Shown: positions 9,340 through 18,853, counted from the stretch's first letter. The stretch: DNA of 64,000 nucleotides from Azospirillum endophyticum (GCF_016595245.1 NZ_JAENHM010000073.1:124001-188000), one strand, 5' to 3'. Numbers and translations: made by a program. The notes: a model not told the origin generated them from the sequence alone.

Positions 9340-12183
9340 TCATGCCACCGCGTCGGAGCAGCGGATGCAGAGCGTCGGGTGGTCGTGGACCGTGCCGACC
9401 TCCTCCAGGACCTTCCAGCAGCGCTCGCACTTCTCGCCGTCGGCCAGGGCCGGGGCGACGGCGATGCCGGGAACGTCGGGCAGGGTGAAGGCCCCCTCCG
9501 GCGCCGGGGCGTCCGTCACCTCGATCGCCGAGGTGATGCAGACGTCCTGGAAATCGACATCGGCCAGCAGGGCCTTGGTCGCGGCATCGACGAAGACGGT
9601 CGGATCGGCCTGGAGGGACGAGCCGATGGTCTTGTTGGCGCGCTCCAGCTCCAAGGCGCCGGTGACGACGCGGCGGACGGTGCGCACCGCCTCCCACTTG
9701 GCGGCCAGCGCGTCATTGCGCCACTCGGCCGGAACCTCGGGGAAGCCGCGCAGATGCACGCTCTCGTCGGTCCAGCCCGAGCCCTCCGTCAGGCCTTCCG
9801 GACGGGCCAGCCAGGCCTCTTCCGCGGTGAAGCAGAGGATGGGAGCGAGCCAGGCGGTCAGGTTGGAGAACAGATGCTCCATCACCGTCCGCACCGACCG
9901 GCGGCGCACCGAATCGACCGGATCGCAATAGAGGCTGTCCTTGCGGACGTCGAAGTAGAAGGCCGACAGCTCCACGGCGCAGAAGTTGTGCAGCGCCACG
10001 AACAGCGCGTGGAAGTCGTAGGCCTCGACCTTCTCGCGGACCAGCGCGTCCAGCTCCGACAGGCGGTGCAGGACCCAGCGCTCCAGCTCCGGCATCTCGG
10101 CGGCGTCGATCCGCTCGGCCGGGGTGTAGTCGGCCAGCGCACCCAGCAGGTAGCGCAGCGTGTTGCGCAGGCGACGGTAGAGGTCGGCCTGGGTCTTGAT
10201 GATCTCCTTGCCGATGCGGAGATCCTCCGAATAGTCGGAGTTGATGATCCACAGGCGCAGGATGTCGGCGCCATACTGGTCGCAGACCTCCTGCGGGGCC
10301 ACCACGTTGCCCAGCGACTTGGACATCTTGCGGCCCTGCTCGTCGAGCACGAAGCCGTGGGTCAGCACCGCGTTGTAGGGCGCCCGGCCGCGGGTGCCGC
10401 AGCTTTCGAGCAGCGAGGAATGGAACCAGCCGCGATGCTGGTCGGAGCCTTCCAGATAGAGGTCGGCCGGCCAGGCCAGCTCCTCCAGCCGCTGCTCCAG
10501 CACGAAGGCGTGCGAGGACCCCGATTCGAACCAGACGTCGACGATGTCCCGGACCTGCTCGAACTCGTCGGCCGAATAGGAATTGCCGAGGAAGTCCTGG
10601 GGATCGCGGGCGAACCAGGCGTCGGCGCCCTCCTGCTGGAAAATGTCGGCGATGCGGGCGAACACCGCCTCGTCGCGCAGGATCTGGCCGGTCGACTTGC
10701 GGACGAACAGGGCGATCGGCACGCCCCAGGCGCGCTGGCGGCTGATGCACCAGTCCGGACGGCTCTCGATCATCGAGCGGATGCGGTTCTCGCCCTGCGA
10801 CGGCACCCAGCGGGTGTCGGAGATCGCCTGCAGCGCCACCTTGCGCAGGTCGTTCGTCTCCATCGAGATGAACCACTGCGGCGTGGTGCGGAAAATCAGC
10901 GGCGCCTTGGAGCGCCAGCTGTGCGGGTAGCTGTGCTTGATGCGGCTGCTGGCGAGCAGCGAACCGGCTTCCTCGAACGCGGTCAGGACGGCCTTGTTGG
11001 CCGGGCCGGACTTGCCCTGGTCGGTGTAGACGGCCAGCCCGGCGAACAGCGGCACATGGTCGTAGTAGCGCCCGTCCTCGCCCACCGTCTGCGGCACCTC
11101 GATGCCGTTGGCTTGGCCCAGGCGGAAGTCGTCCTCGCCATGGCCGGGGGCGATGTGGACGAAGCCCGAACCGGCGTCGGTGGTCACGAAGTCGCCGGCC
11201 AGCAGCGGCACCTTGAAGTCGTAGCCCTTGCCGTTCAGCGGGTGGCGGCAATAGGTGCCGGCGAGGCGCGAGCCGGGGAAGCGGTGCAACTGCTTCCACT
11301 CGGTGATGCCGGTTTCCTTCAAAACGCTTTCGGCCAGCGCGGTGGCGAGCACGAGGCGCTCGCCGACCACCGCCTTGGAGCCTTCGGCGACCGCCGTGAC
11401 CTTGAAGGTCGCGTATTCGATCTCGTCGCCATAGGCGATGGCGCGGTTGCCCGGCAGGGTCCAGGGGGTGGTCGTCCAGATGACGATGCTGGCCTCGTCG
11501 ACCTCCGGCGCCGACGACCCCCAGACGGGGAAGCGGGCGAAGACGGTCGTCGAGGTGTGGTCGTGGTATTCGACCTCGGCGTCGGCCAGCGCGGTCTTCT
11601 CCACCACCGACCACATCACCGGCTTGAAGCCCTTGTAGAGGCCGCCGTTGACCGCGAACTTGTGGATCTCGCGGACGATCTGCGCCTCGGCCGGGAAGGT
11701 CATGGTGGCGTAGGGATGCTTCCAGTCGCCCTCCACGCCCAGCCGGCGGAACTCGGCGGCCTGGATGCCGACCCATTCCTCGGCGAACTGGCGGCATTCG
11801 GCGCGGAACTGGATGAGCGGCACGTCGTCCTTGTTCTTGCCGGCCTTGCGGTACTTCTCCTCGATCTTCCACTCGATGGGCAGGCCGTGGCAGTCCCAGC
11901 CGGGGACATAGTCGGCGTCGAAGCCCTGCATCTGGCGGAAGCGGACGATGACGTCCTTCAGGATCTTGTTGACGGCATGGCCGATGTGGATGTTGCCGTT
12001 GGCGTAGGGCGGGCCGTCATGCAGCACGAACTTCTTGCGGCCCTTGGCACCGGACCGCAGCTTGCCGAACAGGTCCATCTCGGCCCAGCGCTTCAGCAGC
12101 TCGGGCTCCTTGGCCGGCAGGCCGCCGCGCATGGGGAAGTCGGTGCGGGGCAGGAAGACGGTCGATTTGTAATCGCGGGTCAT
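9340..12183 (-). CDS. ileS: Isoleucyl-tRNA synthetase
   Basis: The 947-residue class I synthetase charges tRNA-Ile. The HIGH motif appears as GNIHIGHAVNK near residue 55, and the KMSKS loop as GRKMSKSLGNVV in the second half. The editing domain lies between, with WTTTPWTLPGNRAIAYGDE. A C-terminal zinc knuckle, CERCWK...CIRCSD, closes the protein, as in the bacterial type. The start MTRDYKSTVFLPRTDFPMRG was chosen because AGGGA precedes it by 8 bases and because the longer frame to 12378 has no family content. About 265 bp of leader lies upstream; no T-box is evident, as expected in this phylum. Confidence 0.97.
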   Translation of the reverse strand: MTRDYKSTVFLPRTDFPMRGGLPAKEPELLKRWAEMDLFGKLRSGAKGRKKFVLHDGPPYANGNIHIGHAVNKILKDVIVRFRQMQGFDADYVPGWDCHGLPIEWKIEEKYRKAGKNKDDVPLIQFRAECRQFAEEWVGIQAAEFRRLGVEGDWKHPYATMTFPAEAQIVREIHKFAVNGGLYKGFKPVMWSVVEKTALADAEVEYHDHTSTTVFARFPVWGSSAPEVDEASIVIWTTTPWTLPGNRAIAYGDEIEYATFKVTAVAEGSKAVVGERLVLATALAESVLKETGITEWKQLHRFPGSRLAGTYCRHPLNGKGYDFKVPLLAGDFVTTDAGSGFVHIAPGHGEDDFRLGQANGIEVPQTVGEDGRYYDHVPLFAGLAVYTDQGKSGPANKAVLTAFEEAGSLLASSRIKHSYPHSWRSKAPLIFRTTPQWFISMETNDLRKVALQAISDTRWVPSQGENRIRSMIESRPDWCISRQRAWGVPIALFVRKSTGQILRDEAVFARIADIFQQEGADAWFARDPQDFLGNSYSADEFEQVRDIVDVWFESGSSHAFVLEQRLEELAWPADLYLEGSDQHRGWFHSSLLESCGTRGRAPYNAVLTHGFVLDEQGRKMSKSLGNVVAPQEVCDQYGADILRLWIINSDYSEDLRIGKEIIKTQADLYRRLRNTLRYLLGALADYTPAERIDAAEMPELERWVLHRLSELDALVREKVEAYDFHALFVALHNFCAVELSAFYFDVRKDSLYCDPVDSVRRRSVRTVMEHLFSNLTAWLAPILCFTAEEAWLARPEGLTEGSGWTDESVHLRGFPEVPAEWRNDALAAKWEAVRTVRRVVTGALELERANKTIGSSLQADPTVFVDAATKALLADVDFQDVCITSAIEVTDAPAPEGAFTLPDVPGIAVAPALADGEKCERCWKVLEEVGTVHDHPTLCIRCSDAVA

Positions 12184-12449
12184 ATCGGATCCCTGGGGGA
12201 AGGCGTCACGATCGGGCGGCCGGTTGCGGCCTCCCGTTGCACAATGGGTCTCGCTCCCGGCCCTCCTCAGAGAGCCGGGCCGGTAATTCGCGCGTCTCGC
12301 GCAAGGATCCACGGAAAGCCGGTCATCGCGCCGGATATTAGCGGCGTGTGCGGTGCGGTCAAGGACGCGGCACTGCATTGCCGCGGCGATCTCATCCGGC
12401 GGGGGTGGAACGGTGTGGAACGCTTTCCGGCCGGTGTTCCATCCTCCGC

Positions 12450-13145
12450 CTACCGGCGCCGGGAAAAGGGGCCGGCGGCGCGGCTGTTCGCCGGCCCGGC
12501 GGCGAGGCTGGGATCGGGATCGTCGGGGTTGACGGTCCAGGGATAGACCCCCTTCGGACCTTCGGCCTCCGGCCGGGCGAGGATGGCGGCGACGGCGCGC
12601 GGATCGGGCGCGGTGCGCTCGCGCAGCGCGCCGGGGAGGTCGTCGTCGAGTTCGGGGACGGTGACGGTGGGCGGGTCTTCCGGCCTGGGGGCCGGCTTCG
12701 GGGCAGGGGGATGGTCCGGCTGGGCGGCTTGCCGGGGGGGTGCCGGCAGGTCGAGGCCGGCGAAGAGGCCGAGCCGGTCGGCCAGCCAGCGGACGGTGGA
12801 GGCATCGCCGGAAGCGACCAGCCGCTCGATCTGCTCGGCCACCAGGATGCGCAGCGAGGGCAGCCGCAGCTCGGCCTCACGGTTCAGCGCCTGCCGTTCC
12901 CACCACACCCTGTGACGGAAGTCCTTGGAGCCGTAATAGGCCCGCCACAGGGTGGTGCGGCTGCAGCCCATGGCGCGGGAGACCTGGAGGAAGGAACTGC
13001 CGCGGGACAGCATGCCGGCGGCCATGATCCATTGTTCTTCATGGAACTGCGATCCGGGGACCAGCGCGCCTTCGGAGGGAACCGGCGGCTCTTCGGCCCA
13101 GCAGGGGAAATGGTCGTTCTGAAGGGCACGGCTGTCGATGGGCAT
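12450..13145 (-). CDS. Helix-turn-helix protein of unknown function
   Basis: The 231-residue protein has a central helix-turn-helix-like segment, FLQVSRAMGCSRTTLWRAYY near residues 53-72, followed by a charged helical region (RHRVWWERQALNREAELRL). The C-terminal 100 residues are proline-rich and probably disordered. The layout resembles small transposase-like or phage terminase-small-subunit-like DNA-binding proteins, but I do not recognise the family. It stands alone between ileS and the amino-acid operon. A small palindrome, AGGATTTTGATCCT, lies 44 bp before the start and could be its own operator. Function unknown. Confidence 0.7.
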   Translation of the reverse strand: MPIDSRALQNDHFPCWAEEPPVPSEGALVPGSQFHEEQWIMAAGMLSRGSSFLQVSRAMGCSRTTLWRAYYGSKDFRHRVWWERQALNREAELRLPSLRILVAEQIERLVASGDASTVRWLADRLGLFAGLDLPAPPRQAAQPDHPPAPKPAPRPEDPPTVTVPELDDDLPGALRERTAPDPRAVAAILARPEAEGPKGVYPWTVNPDDPDPSLAAGPANSRAAGPFSRRR

Positions 13146-13188
13146 GGCTTCGCTCCGCAGGAAGAGGGGACCCTTGCGGAGAAGATAT

Positions 13189-13202
13189 AGGATTTTGATC
13201 CT
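13189..13202. promoter_or_regulatory. Short palindrome upstream of the HTH gene
   Basis: AGGAT-TTTG-ATCCT is a perfect 5-bp-arm inverted repeat in a locally AT-rich stretch (13184-13210) upstream of the leftward HTH gene. A role as autoregulatory operator is inference from position only. Confidence 0.25.
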
Positions 13203-13238
13203 TTATCGGTGAGTTTTACGCAAAACGACAGGATCGCC

Positions 13239-14993
13239 CTAGGCATAACGCACGTCCTCGCTTTCGATGGCGAGCGGATCGCGGCCGCGCTTGGACAGCC
13301 AGGAATAGACCGGCGGGACCCGGTCGGCGATGGATTCGACATGGATGTCGATCAGGCAGGGTCCGTTATCGTAGGCGAATGCCTCCGCCAGCGCCTTGTC
13401 CAGTTCCGCCGATGTCCGTGCCGTCCATGCCTTGACCCCGAAGGCTTCGGCGATGGCCTGTCCCCGCGGCGGCATGAAATCCACGCTGAAGCACTGGTTG
13501 TGGCCGCGCAGCCGGTGGAGCCCCTTGATCCACCCGAAGGTGCCGTTGTTGAACAGCAGCAGCACGGCCGGCACCTGCAGCCTGACCAGCGTCTCCAGCT
13601 CACCGACCGCCATGCCGAAGGAGCCGTCGCCGAACATGCCGACGGGGCGGCGCTCCTTGTCGGCGAACCAGGCGCCGACCGTGGCCGGCAGGGCGGAGCC
13701 GAGCCCGCCGAAGGCACGCGGAATCGCGAAACGGGTGCGCCGGTCCCTCAACTTCAGGAAGCGGGTCATGTAAGGGGTCGGCGTTCCCGCGTCGGAATAG
13801 ATGTGGGCCGGTTTGCCATAGGCCTCCAGCGCCTCGTTGAAACAGCGAACCACCCGCTCCGGCCGCAAGGGAAGGGTGTCCGCGTTCAGCAGCGGTTCGG
13901 CATGGCGCCAGAACTCCGCGCGCATCCCGTTCAGTTCATCGACCCAAGGCTGGGTCTTGCCGTGACCGCGGTCGGTCGGGGCGAGGTCGATCAGCTGCGC
14001 CAGGGTCAGCTTGGCATCGCCCGGCACCGACAGGACATTCTCGTAGTTGTTCGCCATGATCTCGGGATCGATGTCGATCTGGGCGACGCGCTTGTTCAGC
14101 GTGATCTTCGGGAAGGTCCAGCCGATGGTCACCACCGACCCCATCTTCGAGCCGACGAACAGCACGAAGTCGGCATGCTCCAGCGCCCAGTTGGCATGGG
14201 GATGGAAGCCGTTGTCGCCGATCACGCCGACCGCCAGGGGGTGATCGTCCGGCATGGTGCCCTGGCCGGTCATGGTGGTGCAGACCGGAATGTTCAGCCG
14301 CTCGGCCAGCGCCGTCACCTCCGGCCCGGCACAGGACCGGTTCACCCCGCCGCCCGACACGATCAGCGGCCGTTCGCTGGCCGACAGCAGCGCCATCAGC
14401 CGGTGCAGCGTGTCCGGAGTCGGCAGCGTCGGATAGGCCGGGAAGCTGACGCACTCCTCCTCGGCATGGAGGGACACGCGGGCCGGATCGACCTCGGCGC
14501 GCAGCATGTCCTCGGGGATTTGCAGATGGACGGCCCCCGGCTTGCCGGAACAGGCGACCCGGAAGGCGCGGCGGAGGATTTCCGGCAGCTTCTCGGCCGA
14601 CTTCACCTGTACCGACATCTTGGTCACCGGCTCGAACAGGCGGGCACAGTCCAGCTCGGTCAGCACGCCCCGCCCCTCGCCGGGCAGCGGAATGTCGATG
14701 GTCAGCAGAATGACCGGCACGGACGAGGCGTTGGATTCGGCGACCGGCGGCAGGGAATACATCGCCCCGGCGCCCGAGGGGCATTCGAACACCGCCGGCT
14801 TGCTGGTGAAGCGGCCATAGGCGTCGGCCATGTATCCGGCGGACCGCTCGTCACGCGCCATGACATGGCGGATTTGCCCTTCGCGTTCCTGCAGTGCCTC
14901 GTAGAACGGCACGTTGGTGTCGCCCGGAACGCCGAACACGACGTCGACGCCATAGGCGATGAGCATCTCCACCAGGATATCCGCACCACGCAT
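13239..14993 (-). CDS. Thiamine-diphosphate-dependent enzyme (acetolactate synthase/2-oxoacid decarboxylase-like)
   Basis: The 584-residue protein has the three-domain ThDP fold. The N-terminal pyrimidine-binding domain has the activating Glu in MARDERSAGYMADAYGR near residue 50. A central Rossmann-like domain holds PLIVSGGGVNRSC. The C-terminal pyrophosphate-binding domain shows GDGSFGMAVGELETL followed by LLLFNNGTFG. AAGGAG lies 9 bases before the chosen ATG; the longer frame upstream is not supported. It follows a flavin amino-acid oxidase gene on the same strand, separated by two large hairpins. Decarboxylation of the 2-oxo acid made by that oxidase is a plausible but unproven role; a true acetolactate synthase would normally have a small subunit beside it, and none is here. 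Confidence 0.85.
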   Translation of the reverse strand: MRGADILVEMLIAYGVDVVFGVPGDTNVPFYEALQEREGQIRHVMARDERSAGYMADAYGRFTSKPAVFECPSGAGAMYSLPPVAESNASSVPVILLTIDIPLPGEGRGVLTELDCARLFEPVTKMSVQVKSAEKLPEILRRAFRVACSGKPGAVHLQIPEDMLRAEVDPARVSLHAEEECVSFPAYPTLPTPDTLHRLMALLSASERPLIVSGGGVNRSCAGPEVTALAERLNIPVCTTMTGQGTMPDDHPLAVGVIGDNGFHPHANWALEHADFVLFVGSKMGSVVTIGWTFPKITLNKRVAQIDIDPEIMANNYENVLSVPGDAKLTLAQLIDLAPTDRGHGKTQPWVDELNGMRAEFWRHAEPLLNADTLPLRPERVVRCFNEALEAYGKPAHIYSDAGTPTPYMTRFLKLRDRRTRFAIPRAFGGLGSALPATVGAWFADKERRPVGMFGDGSFGMAVGELETLVRLQVPAVLLLFNNGTFGWIKGLHRLRGHNQCFSVDFMPPRGQAIAEAFGVKAWTARTSAELDKALAEAFAYDNGPCLIDIHVESIADRVPPVYSWLSKRGRDPLAIESEDVRYA

Positions 14994-15041
14994 CGATCTT
15001 CTCCTTGGAAGCGAAAGGTCATCTTGAGGGGCGGGGCCTGA

Positions 15042-15090
15042 GCAGGTTTTCCGAACTCCGCCCACACATGGGCGGGCTCGGAAAACCTGC
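15042..15090. repeat. Long hairpin 1 between the oxidase and ThDP genes
   Basis: Outer arms GCAGGTTTTCCGA (15042-15054) and TCGGAAAACCTGC pair perfectly over 13 bp. After a small internal loop an inner stem CCGCCC/GGGCGG closes on ACACAT. No T-run follows on either strand. It could act as a factor-dependent terminator, an RNA-stability element or a mobile palindrome. Confidence 0.75.
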
Positions 15091-15105
15091 AAAACCCTAG
15101 AGTCC

Positions 15106-15152
15106 GCAGATTTCTCCAGGCCGGGCCTGTGGCCCGATCTGGAGAAATCTGC
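15106..15152. repeat. Long hairpin 2 between the oxidase and ThDP genes
   Basis: Outer arms GCAGATTTCTCCAG (15106-15119) and CTGGAGAAATCTGC (15139-15152) pair over 14 bp, with an inner stem GGGCC/GGCCC around TGT. It has the same architecture as hairpin 1 (moderately AT outer stem starting GCAG, GC inner stem) and lies 15 bp away. It ends 7 bp from the stop of the oxidase gene. Confidence 0.75.
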
Positions 15153-15159
15153 TTAGGCC

Positions 15160-16425
15160 CTAAACCCGGCCGAAGCCGAAGCGGGCGGCGGCGAACGGGG
15201 TCGCGTCACGGACGGGAGCGGCGCCGGCGACCAGATCGGCGACGATGCGTCCGGTGATCGGCCCACTGGCGAAGCCGACATGGCCGTGGCCGAAGGCGTG
15301 GATGATGTCGGACGAGCGCGAGGCCGGGCCGATCACCGGCAGTCCGTCGGGCGTCGAGGGGCGATGGCCCATCCAGCGGTCGCGCACCGATCCCGGCCCA
15401 TCCGGCAATCCCGGATAGGTCCTGCGGGCATGGCCGACCAGGATGTCGGCCCGTTCCCAGTTGGGCGCCGCATCGATGGATGCCAGCTCGACCTGACCCG
15501 ACAGGCGCAGCCCGCCGGCGGTCGGGGTGTTCGCCATGCGGCCGTCGCTGGGCATCACTGGATGGCGCGGACCGGCCGTCCCGTCATCGACGACGGCGTG
15601 ATAGCCGCGCTCGGCCTCCAGCGGGACACGGTCGCCGGCCATGGCGGCAAGCGTCCTGGATCGGATGCCCGACGCGATCACCGCACGGTCGCATGGAATG
15701 ACGCCGCCGTCGGTCTCCACCGCCGCCAGGCGGCTGCCGTCGAAGGCGAAGCCGGTGGCGCGGACCGGAACCAGGCGGGCGCCCAGCGCAACCGCATGCG
15801 CGACGATCGCCGACACGTATCCGCCCGGATCGCGGCAATGCGCCCCCTCTTCCACCAGGATGCCGAACCGGTACAGATCGGACAGGCCGGGTTCGCGGGC
15901 TTCCAGGGCGGCACGGTCGAGTTCGCGCCAGTTCAGGCCGGTCATCCGGCGCAGCCGCCAGGACAGGGCCTCCGCCTCGAACGCCGTCCGCTCGGGATAG
16001 GCGTAGAGCAGCCCATCCTGCCGGATCAAGTCGCCGCACCCAATCGCCCCGGCCAGCGCCATATGGCGGGCGGGGCCGTCGGCCAGAAGCGTCGCCAACG
16101 CCGCGGCCGTCCGTTCGACCCGGCCGACGGTGGCGCCCGCCATGACGAAACGGAGCAGCCAGGGCGTCAGCCGCGCGAGGTCGCCCCAGCGGATGACCAG
16201 CGGCCCTTGCGAATCGAGCAGGTAGCCCGGCACCCGCCGCCACAGGCCGGGCATCGACATCGGCACCACCGAGGCCGGACTGATCCAGCAGCCGTGGCCA
16301 TAGCTGGCAGACTGGCGCCCGCCGGGAGCTTCCGGTTCGAGGATCGTCACCTGACGACCGTCACGGACGAGTTCCAGCGCGCAACTGGCGCCGACGATTC
16401 CCGCGCCTGAGACGACTACGTGCAT
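15160..16425 (-). CDS. FAD-dependent D-amino-acid oxidase/dehydrogenase-like protein
   Basis: The 421-residue flavoprotein begins with a dinucleotide-binding motif, MHVVVSGAGIVGASCALEL, and continues with EPEAPGGRQSASYGHGCWIS, which is typical of DadA-type D-amino-acid dehydrogenases. Near the C-terminus RWMGHRPSTPDGLPVIGP and AFGHGHVGFASGPITG match the family's substrate- and FAD-binding end. Such enzymes deaminate D-amino acids to 2-oxo acids and pass electrons to the respiratory chain or oxygen. The start was placed at the ATG before the Rossmann motif; the longer frame upstream adds an unrelated tail. It sits downstream of amino-acid ABC transporter genes and of a racemase. Confidence 0.9.
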   Translation of the reverse strand: MHVVVSGAGIVGASCALELVRDGRQVTILEPEAPGGRQSASYGHGCWISPASVVPMSMPGLWRRVPGYLLDSQGPLVIRWGDLARLTPWLLRFVMAGATVGRVERTAAALATLLADGPARHMALAGAIGCGDLIRQDGLLYAYPERTAFEAEALSWRLRRMTGLNWRELDRAALEAREPGLSDLYRFGILVEEGAHCRDPGGYVSAIVAHAVALGARLVPVRATGFAFDGSRLAAVETDGGVIPCDRAVIASGIRSRTLAAMAGDRVPLEAERGYHAVVDDGTAGPRHPVMPSDGRMANTPTAGGLRLSGQVELASIDAAPNWERADILVGHARRTYPGLPDGPGSVRDRWMGHRPSTPDGLPVIGPASRSSDIIHAFGHGHVGFASGPITGRIVADLVAGAAPVRDATPFAAARFGFGRV

Positions 16426-16607
16426 TACCGCCCTTTCACGCCTTCTGAAAGGCAAGCCGTGGGACATTCCGAAGCCGTGCGGCGCCGGCCCGCCGGGCAC
16501 GGGACGCCAGTCACCGCCGCCCGCAGACGGGCCGATGCCGGATGATCGCAATGGAAGGAAGCCGGGCCGGCCGTCAGCCCGTCAGGTCGTCAGGATGGAG
16601 CCCGCCG

Positions 16608-17384
16608 TCAGGACGGTCCCAGCCCATTGTGGAAATGGCTGAGGAAGGCCCGGGTCGCCGGCTGGGACGGGGCCTCGATCATCTGCCGGGCCGGGCCTTC
16701 CTCGACGACGCAGCCGTCGCGCATGAACACCACGCGGTCGGCGACGTCGCGGGCGAAGGCCATCTCGTGCGTCACCAGCAGCATGGTCATTCCTTCGGCG
16801 GCGAGCGAGCGGATGACCGCCAGAACCTCGCCCACCAGTTCGGGGTCGAGGGCGGAGGTCGCTTCGTCGAACAGCATCACCTCCGGCTTCATCGCCAGTG
16901 CGCGGGCGATGGCGACACGCTGCCTTTGGCCGCCCGACAGCTTGTCGGGCTGGGCGGCCGCCTTGTCGGCCAGTCCGACCTTGGCGAGCAGGCCGTGGGC
17001 GAGGAGGCGCGCTTCCGCCTTGGGCATCCGCAGGACCGTCACCGGGCCTGACATCACATTCTCCTCCACGCTCATGTGCGGAAAGAGGTTGAAGTTCTGG
17101 AAGACCATGCCGGTTCTGGCGCGGAAGGCCGCCAGCTCCCGGTCGCCCGGCAGCCGGTGCCCGCCGGTGAAATCCAGGGCCTGCTCGCCGACCCGGATGA
17201 AGCCCTGATCCGGCACGGTCAACAGGTTGATGCTGCGCAGCAGGGTGGATTTCCCCGAACCGCTCGGCCCGATCAGCGCCACGACGCTGCCCTTGGCGAC
17301 GCCGAGCGTGATGTCCTTCAGCACCTCGAGCTTGCCGAAGGATTTCCGAACCCCCACCAGCTCGATCATCGTCTGGGCGGACAT
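16608..17384 (-). CDS. Amino-acid ABC transporter ATP-binding protein
   Basis: This 258-residue ATPase of the polar amino-acid uptake family has Walker A GPSGSGKST, the signature LSGGQRQRVAIARALA, Walker B EVMLFDEATSALDPE, and the switch His in LLVTHEMAFARDVADRV. It powers the permease encoded next upstream. The ATG at 17384 has GGGAG 8 bases before it; a GTG at 17393 in the same frame is possible but overlaps that site. It is transcribed with the permease gene, 31 bp away. The substrate is not readable from the ATPase. Confidence 0.95.
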   Translation of the reverse strand: MSAQTMIELVGVRKSFGKLEVLKDITLGVAKGSVVALIGPSGSGKSTLLRSINLLTVPDQGFIRVGEQALDFTGGHRLPGDRELAAFRARTGMVFQNFNLFPHMSVEENVMSGPVTVLRMPKAEARLLAHGLLAKVGLADKAAAQPDKLSGGQRQRVAIARALAMKPEVMLFDEATSALDPELVGEVLAVIRSLAAEGMTMLLVTHEMAFARDVADRVVFMRDGCVVEEGPARQMIEAPSQPATRAFLSHFHNGLGPS

Positions 17385-17415
17385 GATGTTCACTCCCGCA
17401 ACAGGTGGTGTGCCG

Positions 17416-18075
17416 TCAGTGGCTCATCCGCGCTTCCAGCCGGTGGGCGAAGCGCGTCAACGGGAACAGGATGATGAAATAGATGACGGCGATCATCGTG
17501 TAGGTTTCCAGCGGCCGGTAGCTCGCCGAGGTGATCAGCTGCCCCTGATAGAGCAGGTCCGGAACCGCCAGCACCGACAGCAGCGACGTGTTCTTCAGTT
17601 GAAGCACGGCTTGGTTGACCAGCGGCGGCACCATCCGCCGGAAGGCCTGAGGCAGGATCACCTGGCCCATCAACTGGTGCCGGCGCATGCCCAGCGCCCG
17701 GCCGGCATCCCATTGCCCCATGTCGACGGAGATGATGCCGCCCCGGATGATCTCGCCGAAGAAGGAGGCGCCGTAGAGCGTCAGCGTGATGAAGGCGGCG
17801 ACGGACGGACTCAATTCGATGCCGGTCAGGATCGGCAGCGCGTAATAGACCCAGACCAGTTGCACCAGGACCGGCGTGCAGCGGAAGATCTCGATGATGC
17901 CGGTCATCACCGCCGTGGCGATGCGCATGTTCGACAGCCGGGCCAGCGCGATCATGCATCCCACCACCAGACCGGACACCACCGTGCCGATGGTGAATCC
18001 CAGCGTATAAAGGATGCCGACCCCGATCAGACCCTTGTATTGCAGCAGGAAACCGAAATCCCATTGATACTGCAT
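17416..18075 (-). CDS. Amino-acid ABC transporter permease
   Basis: The 219-residue inner-membrane protein has about five hydrophobic helices and the HisM/GlnP-type coupling loop near ALGMRRHQLMGQVILPQAFR. The segment TVVSGLVVGCMIALARLS is typical of the first membrane spans. One permease gene only is present, so the transporter probably works with a homodimeric channel. It lies between the racemase and ATPase genes of the same leftward operon. Confidence 0.94.
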   Translation of the reverse strand: MQYQWDFGFLLQYKGLIGVGILYTLGFTIGTVVSGLVVGCMIALARLSNMRIATAVMTGIIEIFRCTPVLVQLVWVYYALPILTGIELSPSVAAFITLTLYGASFFGEIIRGGIISVDMGQWDAGRALGMRRHQLMGQVILPQAFRRMVPPLVNQAVLQLKNTSLLSVLAVPDLLYQGQLITSASYRPLETYTMIAVIYFIILFPLTRFAHRLEARMSH

Positions 18076-18169
18076 CTATCGATCCCGTGTGTGTGGTCCG
18101 TGCGGAGTCCGTCGGTCCGATGCCATGCCGGCGGTCCCTGGCGTCAAGGACCTCCGGGGACCGCCGGCC

Positions 18170-18853
18170 TCACGCAGCCGGAATTCCGGCATGCAGCCAG
18201 CGGCCGAGCGTCAGGACATCGAAGACGGGAAGCCCGAACCGGGCGGCGATCGAGGCTGTGAAGGGCGGCAGGTTGGTGCATTCCAGCAGGATGGCGCCGA
18301 TGGCCGGTTCCCGCCGCAACAGCTCCTCCATCACCGCCATCAACTCCGCTTCGAGGCCCGGCCGGTCGTATGGCTCGTTCTTCTCGATTAGCCGGTGGAA
18401 GGCACCCCCCCGCGGCAGGCCGGCGACCGGCGGCGAGGGGGCCGTTTCCGCCAGGCCGGCTTCGCGGAAATGCGCCGGAGTCAGCGAGGCCGCGTCGTAG
18501 GTGACGACGCCGATCCTGCGGCCGGCCGGCAGCATCGCGGCGATCTGCGGCAATTGCAGCAGGCTCGAGGTGGCGAGCGGCCGCGACAGCCGGGCGGCCA
18601 GCCGGCGCTGGCGCAGCACCAGGAAGCCGCAGGAGGTGAGGAGCGCCCCGGCCCCTTGGCGGATCAGGTCCTCACCCGCTTCGACGAAGGCGTCCGTCAG
18701 CCCGCCCTCGCGTCCGTCGACGACATCGCGCGGCAGCGCACCGGACACCGTCCGGTAGAGTACGGGGAAGGGCCAGCTGCCGGCATTGCCGACGTCGCCG
18801 ACCGGGCGCTCGAAGCCGGTGTCGAGCATGATGATGCCAAGCGGTCTGCTCAC
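18170..18853 (-). CDS. Aspartate/glutamate/hydantoin racemase superfamily protein
   Basis: The 227-residue protein shows the two-cysteine layout of the Asp/Glu racemase fold: LLTSCGFLVL in the first half and ILLECTNLPPF in the second, the usual proton-exchanging pair. These enzymes invert alpha-carbons without cofactor; some relatives are hydantoin racemases or arylmalonate decarboxylases. The start is GTG at 18853, giving VSRPLGIIMLDTG with AGGAG 8 bases upstream; no ATG upstream fits. Lying in an operon with an amino-acid importer and a D-amino-acid-oxidase-like gene, it most likely converts the imported amino acid between L and D forms. The precise substrate is unknown. Confidence 0.82.
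   Translation of the reverse strand: MSRPLGIIMLDTGFERPVGDVGNAGSWPFPVLYRTVSGALPRDVVDGREGGLTDAFVEAGEDLIRQGAGALLTSCGFLVLRQRRLAARLSRPLATSSLLQLPQIAAMLPAGRRIGVVTYDAASLTPAHFREAGLAETAPSPPVAGLPRGGAFHRLIEKNEPYDRPGLEAELMAVMEELLRREPAIGAILLECTNLPPFTASIAARFGLPVFDVLTLGRWLHAGIPAA

Noticed and set aside
12184..12449. T-box or riboswitch in the ileS leader
   Set aside because: The leader has GC-rich pairing but no T-box sequence, and T-boxes are not expected in this phylum.
9325..12546. A 1073-codon plus-strand frame across ileS
   Set aside because: It is the antisense shadow of IleRS; composition is rich in Gly, Arg, His and Gln with no domain.
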